64,000 bases of DNA from Chalciporus piperatus (taxonomy: Eukaryota > Basidiomycota > Agaricomycetes > Boletales > Boletaceae): contig JBBPTG010000019.1 of NCBI GenBank assembly GCA_038093975.1, positions 1-64,000 of the forward strand. Reading direction: 5' to 3'. The position numbers and the translations under genes are program-made. Of this stretch, positions 55,938-64,000 are shown piece after piece. Numbering within the stretch: position 1 is the first letter of the stretch; every line of letters begins with the position of its first letter. The notes beneath the pieces were generated by a model. That model did not search any database and was not told where the DNA came from. It saw only the letters and a list, made by a program, of their open reading frames with translations.

Positions 55938-56173
55938 GAAAGAATGGAGGATACGATAAATTACGGATGCTGAATTGCGGGCAAGGAAGTGAAAATGGGG
56001 GGAATGTAGATAAGTAGAAGAGAAGTCGAGTGGCGTCGTGGTGTCGATGACCAAAGTCGCGATGGAAGGACGGCGCGAAGGAATTCCAGAAATGGATATC
56101 GATCAAAGAGTCACGACAAAGGGGGGTAAGTCGCGACTGTTCTCAGTACCAAGTTGTTCTGGCATCAGCGACA

Positions 56174-57238
56174 ATGGATGCACAGGACGTGAATTATCTC
56201 AACGAACTCTTGGAAAAAGATGTTGAACTTAGAGAGGTATGTCACCCGTAAATGGCCGTTCAAAGCCCCATGTGAATCACAACGCAAGAAAATCAAAGAT
56301 CAAGTGGCCGATCTTGACAAGAAATCGCGCGTCATGGTTGGGATTCTGAACAAAATCCACTCAACCCCATCAGACGCCCGTTAGTCCCTTTCCACCTCTC
56401 GCGCCGACTCATCTAACGCACTAGATGCAAGTACCGCCGTTGCTCGATTCGGTGCGACCGATATTACACAGTTGTCGTGATACAAACGCTGCCATAGCCG
56501 CCCTTGTCCCTCCCAACCAATTTTGGCGCTGGAAGGAGATGTGGTCAAATTCATTGCGCACGACAGTATTTTCTGCTGCGCTGGTTGAGTACCTAAGTAA
56601 TGGTTCCCTCATTACTCTCTCGCAAACCAGCGAAATCCTCGGAAGTGCGCGTTCCTTTGAACCCTTCCACGAAGCTAAAATGTTCATGACCGCTGCAGTA
56701 AAAGACGAATGGGCGGATACATTTTCGGTATCTGTGGAGGATTATCTGCATGGCCTTATAAGCCTCGTTAACGAATTGGTAAGTGCAACCTGTCGCGTTT
56801 GCAGGTCCTAGAGACTTTCAGAAATTTCAATTTCAATCATCATCTGCGTGTACTGACCTGTTTAAAATACTGGCAACTATCGCTTTAGTCCCGACTTGCG
56901 GTTAATGCGGTCACGCTTGGAGATTACGAAGCGCCATTGCGCATCTCGGCCTTTGTGAAGGATCTCTTTGCTGGGTTTTCAGTGGTAATATCACTTCTTG
57001 CTCTTCCTTTAAGAGAGTTAACCTGTAACCTGCCTGTCTCTGAAATCAAGCTCAACCTTAAAAACGATACGCTGCGGCGACGCTTCGATAGCCTTAAGTA
57101 TGACCTCAAAAAGATTGAAGAAGGTCAGACTTGTCTCAACCACTTTTTCCGAACCTTAGCGTTTCTCTAGTTGTCTATGATGTCTCGCTGCGAAAATTAG
57201 CGGATCCCTCGAAAGCAAAGAGTGCCGTGGGTCAGTAA
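56174..57238 (+). CDS. Translin
   Basis: Subunit of the translin-TRAX (C3PO) nuclease, binding single-stranded RNA/DNA. Exons 56174-56236, 56289-56379, 56432-56778, 56889-56984, 57051-57123 and 57171-57238 give 245 aa, near the usual ~230. Starts MDAQDVNYLNELLEKDVELR. Core motifs are PPNQFWRWKEMWSNSLRTTV, ALVEYLSNGSLITLSQTSEI, DYLHGLISLVNELSRLAVNA, PLRISAFVKDLFAGFSVLNL and LRRRFDSLKYDLKKIEEVVY. The third intron is long for this locus (110 bp). Divergent from SEN1 (236 bp between chosen starts). No TRAX gene is seen in the window. Confidence 0.93.
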
Positions 57239-57608
57239 GTACGCAACAAGGAGAAATATAAAAGGATGATCAGAACCAAATTATGGATGTAGTCGATATT
57301 AAATTATGCCATTGAATATTGAATCTTGGACGAGTAGTTTACTGCTCGTTAGAATCAAGTTAGAGTGCACGGTCTGTCAAGCTTCAAAAGCTTCAAGGTT
57401 CAATTCAGAGTGACATTCTTGTTCAACTCCGCGATTGTTCTTGTCAAGAACACTCCCCTTCCCCCAGGCTCCCGGGCCATCAACTTAGCGTCCTCGAAGT
57501 TCCGTTCGGTAAAGTTTCCCTGGAAACACTGTCCTTTCTCTTGAAGTAACATTTCTACCTTATTCTGTCGTCACACCTTTAGCGTCTCTCCGATTAGAGA
57601 TTCCGGCC
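57239..57608. other. Intergenic, upstream of SGF29
   Basis: 370 bp between translin and SGF29. Contains two imperfect copies of CAAGCTTCAAAAGCTTCAAG-like sequence around 57377-57400. Otherwise no feature. Confidence 0.45.
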
Positions 57609-58905
57609 ATGGATAGAAGGCGTGGTTCAACAAGACCTGCCTCGTCTGAAGGTAGGTGGTTCCCACGCTTCCTCGCACTGCCTGTGTCGATCATATGCCT
57701 GGTTCAACGACAGAGATAGAATACTGGTCTCATGCGAGCAAATCACTTGAAACCCTCTCTGGTATCTATGCTAGCCAGAGTAGCATTGAGACAATCGGAC
57801 GCGTCAACCGGTTAATAGCCGCGTGGCCCACAGATGATTCGCTCCCCGCCGAGAGCTACGAAACGCTCAAGACTAATTATAAGCGACTCTCCTCCGCACT
57901 CAAAGAGGTGCGCCGCATTTCCGAAGACGAAATTGAGTGAGAACTTTGTCTTGTTATCTTCCTGAGGATAAATGTGCTATTTGGTACAGGGCTCTCAATG
58001 ACGCTATTGAACGCGTCAGTGTTCTGATCGCACTTCGAAGGGCATCCGAAACATTACCCCAAGGTTTACTGACGCTTACACGGATATATCCCATCTTCTG
58101 ACAACCTTCTGCTACAGAGAAACGCAATAAACGTCCGAGACCTCCGTCCCCTTCACCTACTGCTACTTCCGTGACGCCTCCCGTCGCTGGCGCGCAACGC
58201 GCCACAGTACAAGCAGCTTCTGTACGGGGATCTGCTGGACCACCACCTGCAGTTCCCTTCTCTCGAGAGCCAAAAGCACGAAGAGAGGCACTGGCAAAGC
58301 AGCTGCCGTTACAAGAAGGTCGCAAAGTTGCCTTCCATCCCCCTGCTGGGAAAACTGCGGATGGGAGGAGTGTCACCGATGCAGACGAAAATACGTGGAT
58401 TGTGGCTGTTGTCACCAAGTGCATCAATCAGGATAAGAATCGGTGCGCTATTTTTCCGTCTCGCTGAAAGGTGTTTGTTCACCCATCGGAAGGTATGAGG
58501 TTCAGGATGTAGAGCCACAAGAAGATGGACAACCTGGACAGTGTTACAACACGACTCTTCGAGCTATTATTCCCCTGCCTGATCCCGACGCTCCACCGAA
58601 CAGCGCTGCACATCTAAATGCCTATCAAGAATTCCCCGCAGGGTCGACGGTAATGGCTCTCTATCCCGATACGAGCTGTTTCTATCGTGCCGAGGTCATG
58701 GCTTCTCCAAAAGATCTCCAGCCTCTTCAGGGATCTGGTCGCGTGAGTCAAGGAGACCTGGTGATTCTCAATTGAAAACTCATCCTAGCAAACACAGGCA
58801 CCATCATCAAAATATATCCCTATATACAAGCTCAAATTCGAAGATGACGACGATCAGGAACATCCCGTGCTAGCGCAATGGGTTGTCGAGTGGCCAGGCG
58901 CATGA
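57609..58905 (+). CDS. SGF29: SAGA complex subunit SGF29 (tandem Tudor)
   Basis: Chromatin reader that binds H3K4me2/3 and anchors SAGA histone acetylation. First exon MDRRRGSTRPASSE at 57609, spliced to EIEYWSHASKSLETL. A helical N-terminal half (RVNRLIAAWPTDDSLP, LSSALKEVRRISEDEIE, ALNDAIERVSVLIALRRASE) is followed by a disordered linker with PRPPSPSPTATSVTPP. The SGF29_C tandem Tudor begins LQEGRKVAFHPP and has WIVAVVTKCINQDKNRYEVQ, FPAGSTVMALYPDTSCFYRA and SKYIPIYKLKFEDDDDQEHP, ending WVVEWPGA. Aromatic cage residues are plausible in YPDTSCFYRA. The Tudor half is split by introns near 58441 and 58741. About 320 aa. Confidence 0.92.
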
Positions 58906-59141
58906 CTCGTTTGTGGACTATTCTCTGGATTTCGTTTCGTTTGTTTCTCTGTAGCCTCGGTGTAGACTAATCTCTGCCTATTTATCGTGTTCAGAAGGTC
59001 TACCTTGGCTCAGACCCCGGCCACTGCTGACATCTAATTTCCGAATTTCCAGAACGCTAAGCCACCTCCTATGCCGAAGGAAGACGTCATGGCGCTCTCG
59101 GCCCAATATAAAGGAGATCGCATTGTAAACCTTACCCCCAA

Positions 59142-59738
59142 ATGTCTATCGGCAGACTTTTACACGAATTTCGACCTCTCTTTCGTTTGCTCGAGGAGCC
59201 ATTCACGAGGGCACCCACAGCCTATGGCTTTCCGAGCAGAACACTCCTAGCTGACCCTTTCTTCACGTCTCCTAGCGCTGTCCGTCCTGCTGTCGATCTG
59301 ACGGAGGAAGGGGATAACTATATCGTCGAGGCCGAATTGCCTGGGGTCAAAAAGGAGAACGTTGACATCGCCGTTGGGGACGGTGGTCGGAGCGTCATTA
59401 TCCAAGGAAAGACGTCCAGTCGTCGGACAGGCGACTCTTCAGAGCCCGCAGGTGACACCGGTGCTCAACAAAGCGAAGGTATGTTCGTTTGGTGTTGTCC
59501 AGGTCATCCTGAGCTGATCGTAGCTATAGGTTCGGGGGCTGTTGTAAGCTCCGAGAGTTCGTCCAGCCAGTTGACTACCGAGCGTCTCTTCTCGGGAACG
59601 TCATCGTTCACGCGGACTGTTTGGTTGCCTCAGCCAGTTGATCCTTCAAAGATATCCGCAAAGTTAAATGATGGGATCCTGACATTGAAGGCGCCCAAGA
59701 TGGAGGACAAGGAGAGTGTGAAGATTAACGTGGAATAA
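59142..59738 (+). CDS. Small heat-shock protein HSP20
   Basis: ATP-independent chaperone of the alpha-crystallin family. Starts MSIGRLLHEFRPLFRLLEEP. The alpha-crystallin domain runs from RPAVDLTEEGDNYIVEAELPGVKK through VDIAVGDGGRSVIIQG, then FTRTVWLPQPVDPSKISAKL and NDGILTLKAPK (the conserved GxLTL-type end) to SVKINVE. The segment 59479-59523 (45 nt, GTATGT ... GTAG) looks like an intron but is open and a multiple of three. Spliced length is 183 aa, unspliced 198. A Ser/Gly/Thr-rich insert separates the strands, as in fungal Hsp30-like proteins. Confidence 0.92.
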   Translation: MSIGRLLHEFRPLFRLLEEPFTRAPTAYGFPSRTLLADPFFTSPSAVRPAVDLTEEGDNYIVEAELPGVKKENVDIAVGDGGRSVIIQGKTSSRRTGDSSEPAGDTGAQQSEGMFVWCCPGHPELIVAIGSGAVVSSESSSSQLTTERLFSGTSSFTRTVWLPQPVDPSKISAKLNDGILTLKAPKMEDKESVKINVE

Positions 59739-59835
59739 TCCCATAAGACTGGTCATTTCACTGAAAGCTTTTGAATCCAGCATATGCTGTCGCATAGTTT
59801 TCCCCACTCAGTCGTTCCCATTTGTATGTCCCCAT

Positions 59836-60135
59836 TCAATTCGTAACTTGTTTCCGTGCCTTATCAAAGTCGATTGACAACAATGCAAAACCAACGAGAG
59901 CAAGGTTGTCCACCATAAGTGGGCCCTCCAGGCCTCCTGTCCAAACATCTTGCGAAGATCGCCTACCGGGTCGCTTGGCTTCGAGTCTTCGGGCAGCAGC
60001 GGTGGTCACTGGTCCAGCGCGAGAGAGCCGGTGAATCGACACATAGTATAAGGACTAACAAGAGAGACATTAAATAGACAGTCACAGTACGGGAAGTTCA
60101 CAACTCACCTTCATCATCTTTCCATTGGTATGCAT
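59836..60135 (-). CDS. Possible small protein, unknown
   Basis: Tentative. Start codon 60135, MHTNGKMMK, then a GTGAGT-TTAG intron, then SLYYVSIHRLSRAGPVTTA and a basic stretch RRLEAKRPGRRSS, ending LSIDFDKARKQVTN. About 80 aa. The frame stays open upstream of the Met (GRVTCVDLRLESFTVGL), so further 5' exons may exist up to about 60340. No family assigned; it could instead be antisense or 3' non-coding sequence of the HSP20 gene. Confidence 0.35.
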
Positions 60136-60657
60136 CAGTCCAACAGTGAAGCTTTCGAGTCGTAGGTCCACGCAAGTAACCCGACCGGACTGTCCGCAGC
60201 TAACCCATACACCAAGGTGGTGGAAACAAATCAATTGCTATACCCAGACTCCCGTTACCACTGTTTGGTTTGTTATCATCATCGATATCTCCAGCACCGT
60301 GGTCACTCTGTGGTCTGCTTTCCTTCTCGGTAGAGGGATTCAACTCGCTTGCATCGTACATGTTTTTTGAACAAATCAAGGGTCCGTGATTGGCCTGTAC
60401 AATTCATATGTAACCCCGATAAAAGGACAAATTCAAGTTTGGGCCCTTCAACCTTGAGAGATGGTCGAGGCTTGTTGGAACAGTCGCAGTCCGTGGCCCA
60501 TACCCAACATACGTCAATTCCCCCTCGATGCCTTCCGACGGGAAGTCGGAATAAGCCTATTATCTGGGGGCTTGATCGAGACTTCGCCAAGTCATATCAA
60601 GATGTTTGGCTTCTTCCTCTTTAAAAACATCACTTAAATTGTATATTTTGGCGCTTT

Positions 60658-62290
60658 TTACGACAAGGATGCTCCAACGAACGTCGGGGCCATGCACACG
60701 CCGGCCTTGGTACGAATTCGGTGGACACTCCCGGTCACAGGGTTTACCCAAGCTGCCTCTCTAGTCTCCAGTGTGGTGAAGCCTGACAGTCGATGAGATA
60801 TGCGGAAAAGATAAAGGTAATTACACTGATACATACCAGGTTGTATCGTCTCGAAGATTTTCCTCTTAGGGTTCATTTGGGAAACAGGTTGGGCGCCTGA
60901 TAGAGGCGTGAGCGAGAGCAGACTCGGAGAAGGATGTGAACTTACTTTCGTACTCGGGTCCCTCAAAGTACACGCGTTCACCGGGCTTCGAGCCGGGAGG
61001 AGGCTCCACTAGCTCGACGCCTCCTGACTTTCCATCTTTTGATGAGGCCTACGAGCAAGATCAAATTCACAATGATGCAATTTTTTAAGAATATGAATAT
61101 GCCTACAGCAAGAACCATGGCAAAACTCTTCACCCCGCGCATAGCTGCGGGCTTGAGATTACACTGAGTCAAGCGAATAGTTGGTCAGCGACATATCTTG
61201 CGGAAAGGGAGGACGTACAATTGCTATGAGGTACTTGTCACGCATCTCTTCAATGGGTATATAATTTACAAGCCCTGAAACCACTGTGCGAGGCCCAGTC
61301 TCCTCGCCAAGATCTATTTGCTGCACGAGGTCAAATGGCGTTAGCGGTCAGGAGCAAACATATATCTGAGGGACAAGTGCTTACTTCGATGTAAAGACCG
61401 TCTGCATCGGGGTGCTTTATCACTGATAGGACGATGTCAGCGAGAACAACAGGTTTTGTGGGCACCTACCATCGATGATGTGACCAACTCTCAAGTCTAT
61501 CATGGATGGCACCGGTTCACCAGCATCTTCGGCAGGGGCCTTCCCACCACCACCAGCTCCACCCTTCTTTTTGCCGCCCTCCTCTGATATGGCAGCCGCA
61601 TCCTTCTTCTTTTCCTTCTTTTCCTTCTTCTCTTTCGGTGGTTGAGCGGCACTTTCGTTTGCGTTTGCATTTGCTTTCGCAGGGACTTTCTCTTCCACTA
61701 CTGCAGGGGGTTGTTCAGCGGGTTTCGGGGTCTTTTCCTTCTTCTTCGGGGCTTCTTGTTTTCTCTCGATCTTAGGAGCTGATTCGAAGTCGAAGGAAAC
61801 GGCGGAGAATGCGGGTGACAGTGCCTGTGCTGCTGCTTGTACAGATGGACGCGTCTGGATGTGGTCAAAGTAACGAGTTATGGCAGGGGTCGCGTGATAC
61901 TGTGCGGGCTGCAACTGAGACTGGGGCGGAGGTTAGATAGAAACGTCAAGTGGTTCAAGAGAGTCGGGACATACCAACGTTGGGTGGAGGGCACCGTACA
62001 GCGCGACATCAGCAACTGTGAGGTAGTTGCTGACGATGTATGTCCGAGGAACAAGAAGTGACTCCAATTCCTGAGCGTCGCACCAAAGTGGTCAGTTGAA
62101 CCTAGCGTGTAAACGTCGACAAGCTTACCGGGAGAGCTTCAGATTTGACGATATCGCCTGCTGCGACCTTATCTATCCAGCTCACCACCTCCAACTTGTC
62201 TGAGTCGGTCTTGCCCGTGTCAGCCTGTGCATTCGCGAGCAGGTCCTTGAGAGGGGAGGAGAGCTTCGACAGAGACGATTTGTACGACAT
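60658..62290 (-). CDS. ARC1: ARC1/EMAPII-type tRNA-binding aminoacyl-tRNA synthetase cofactor
   Basis: Cytosolic tRNA-binding cofactor that docks aminoacyl-tRNA synthetases (Arc1p/AIMP1 type). Starts MSYKSSLSKLSSPLKDL. The N-terminal ~110 aa are GST-C-like helices (VVSWIDKVAAGDIVKSE, ELESLLVPRTYIVSNYLTVADVAL, YHATPAITRYFDHIQTRPSV). A long Lys/Glu/Ala linker (KKKEKTPKPAEQPPAVVEEK, KKEKKEKKKD) follows. The C-terminal OB-fold/EMAPII domain has SMIDLRVGHIID, HPDADGLYIEQIDLGEETG, RTVVSGLVNYIP, CNLKPAAMRGVKSFAMVLA, and VELVEPPPGSKPGERVYFEG. It ends TKAGVCMAPTFVGASLS. Roughly 400 aa, at least seven introns. Confidence 0.93.
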
Positions 62291-62507
62291 CTTCCTGGCG
62301 ATCAATGGTCTCCAAAGTGGATAATGTGATAGATATCGATGTCGATGAAATGATCGGAAACTCAGCACATTCATCTGCGCAAAACGCATGTCGTAGATCA
62401 GTTCGGCACGTGATATAACTATTCATAAATTCATTCATTCATTCGAATCGCGTTCAAAACTGACGACAACAGGCACTGAGATATCTAGGTTAGAACTGCC
62501 CAGAAAC

Positions 62508-63999
62508 TTAGTCCTCGTACTTTCCCCGACCTTTTATCGCAAAGTTACCCCCCACCTTTTTCTTCAGGAAATCGCCATATACCACGGGCTCGTAAACCTT
62601 TGCTGGCGTGTCGCTGCTCTGAGCCGAAATACGCATCGCGGCTGGCAATGGCTTAATGTGCGCTTTGAAGTTCGGCTCGAAGAAGAACGGAATCCTTGGT
62701 GATTGTCAGTAGACCTCAATACGAAAAGGCTGAAACCTCACGAGACTCTGGGAGCAAGTCAACAAGAGAACGTACTTTTTTGACAGGATGGAACATACCG
62801 ATAATTCGTTCCCTTGTGAACAACCCGATGAAGGGTACTCTTGTACAATCCGTTTGTCCATATCTCCCACACTACACAACTCAAGGTTAGTAGCCTTCCG
62901 CCAAGATGACCTCACTCACTTTCGCCGATGTTACAGACTATGCATCCAGGGATCGGGTCTGCATTTATCCAAAAGCCTTCATCACCTCCATGCTCGTCAG
63001 GGAGTCCGTCGATGACTTCTGCGACATGGCCAGATTTGCGTAAGAAGACTTGAAGCGCTGATCGTGTAGGATCTGCGTAAAGAAGACTAAGACAGATTCG
63101 TCAGAAGTCTCCTGTATTCCCATCATGAAAGCCATGGTTACGTCAAGCATCCATAGTCCCTATGAAGAAGTTAGCTTGTCTCCAGAAACACACGTTCATC
63201 CACATACTTATGTGCACCACAAGAGAAACCGTCGTGGTCGTCGGGTAGAGGAGGGTATCCTGCATGAGAAAGACCATCAACGCCTCAGGTACAGTCGCAA
63301 AGACATGGTGTGGACGAACCGATGATCCGCATAACCCAGAAGCTGTCATCAACCTGAGCACGAAGCTCTTGCCATTCTTCACTGTTCATCCCCAGACCAT
63401 ATGCCATCCTAGCCATCCAGTGAGTTCCGCCCCCAACCATACGATAGGATGTTACTTACGCCTCCATGAGGACGATCCCGATCTTCTTCATCTTCTCGAT
63501 CCACACCTCATACTTCTCCCTGAAGTCAGCAACTGTCGGCCACTGGTTTTCCCCCCATAATGGCTTGGACTTGTCAGGATTCTCTACAGGCTTGTAAAAG
63601 TCGATACCCTCGTGATTATCTGCCTTTCCATTCGTGACGTTTTCCTTGAGTCTCTGGTATCCTACCAACACAAGTCAAGTCAGCGTGACCTTGTGTTCAG
63701 GGGTTCACACTCGCGACATCCACACCTCTAGCATTATCTTGGTACATCAAAGAGATCTTGTCCTTCTCTTCTTGTGGTAGTGCAAAGAATTCTCGAGCGA
63801 GTCGTGTGAGATCCTCTGTTTCGGGCAGCTCAACATATTGGGAGATATCTAGATAGAAGAATCCGTATTCCACGCAGGCAGCATGTAGGGCTTTGGAGAC
63901 TGCCTCGCGTTCAGCATCACTGGCCGAATCACCATCCAAGTATGGGGCTATGTCGATGATTGGTAGTTGAAATGAGTTTGCGGGTTCAGCGCTTCCCAT
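62508..63999 (-). CDS. 2-oxoglutarate/Fe(II)-dependent oxygenase (isopenicillin N synthase-like)
   Basis: Non-haem iron oxygenase of the 2OG-FeII family with DIOX_N domain. Starts MGSAEPANSFQLPIIDIAPY one base inside the right window edge, so no promoter is visible. N-terminal domain: FGF-type segment ACVEYGFFYLD, FFALPQEEKDKI, YQRLKENVTNGKADNHEGID. The metal-binding H-x-D is in SCGAHKDYGCLTFLY, spliced between HK and DYG. The distal His is in STLHRVVHKG and the 2OG-binding R-x-S in YRISIPFFFEPN. The C-terminus is FAIKGRGKYED. About 350 aa over about nine exons. No secondary-metabolite partner genes are beside it, so the substrate is not predictable. Confidence 0.92.
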
Positions 64000-64000
64000 C

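Noticed and set aside
60303..60624. Overlapping frames on both strands between ARC1 and HSP20
   Set aside because: Neither has motifs or joins to exons; probably non-coding, though an upstream exon of the small minus-strand gene cannot be excluded.

Overview
The window is nuclear DNA from a filamentous basidiomycete fungus, most likely an agaricomycete. The evidence is dense genes on both strands, many 45-60 bp GT-AG introns in almost every gene, tRNA genes without encoded CCA, a Fuz7/Ste7-type MAP kinase kinase, GH5 and GH71 cell-wall glucanases, and protein families largely restricted to basidiomycetes. All coordinates below span exons plus introns. Exon joins were worked out by hand from splice signals, reading frame and family motifs.

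Layout. 1-6.6 kb: the C-terminal part of a GH5 exo-beta-1,3-glucanase (cut by the window edge), mitochondrial processing peptidase alpha, two tandem tRNA-Cys genes, a 207-bp tandem duplication, a long purine tract, and an uncharacterised SR-repeat/APA-repeat protein. 6.7-12.0 kb: one very large, apparently intact multi-exon gene resembling Tnp2/CACTA (Plavaka-like) transposases, fused to a repetitive Ser/His/Asn-rich tail. It diverges from a small unknown gene across a 155-bp promoter carrying a 14-bp CACGTG palindrome. 12.9-14.6 kb is gene-poor. 14.6-28.4 kb: a BTB protein, a small coiled-coil protein, ribonucleotide reductase large subunit, ribosomal protein L17, a secreted protein of unknown function, AVL9 and a pheromone-type MAPKK. 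28.7-41.3 kb: a small cysteine-rich secreted protein, a single-pass membrane protein, a DUF2235 hydrolase-like protein, AMP deaminase, the SNF1/AMPK beta subunit, an intron-containing tRNA-Lys, a methyltransferase and a possible small gene. 41.8-64 kb: a small mitochondrial membrane protein, a GH71 alpha-1,3-glucanase, a block of nucleic-acid genes (DHR1/ECM16 helicase, SEN1 helicase, translin, SGF29), an HSP20, an ARC1/EMAPII-type tRNA-binding protein and a 2-oxoglutarate oxygenase.

Most genes are housekeeping. AMP deaminase and the AMPK beta subunit sit head to head and both belong to adenylate energy control. ECM16, SEN1, translin and SGF29 form a run of RNA/chromatin genes. No operons are expected or seen.

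There is no convincing multi-gene novel system. The most unusual items are the transposase-like gene with its repeat tail, two 4-nt coding exons (both ATGG) in RNR1 and L17, a probable GC-AG intron in the MAPKK, the cysteine-rich secreted peptide, and the unknown basidiomycete family at 5.0-6.6 kb.
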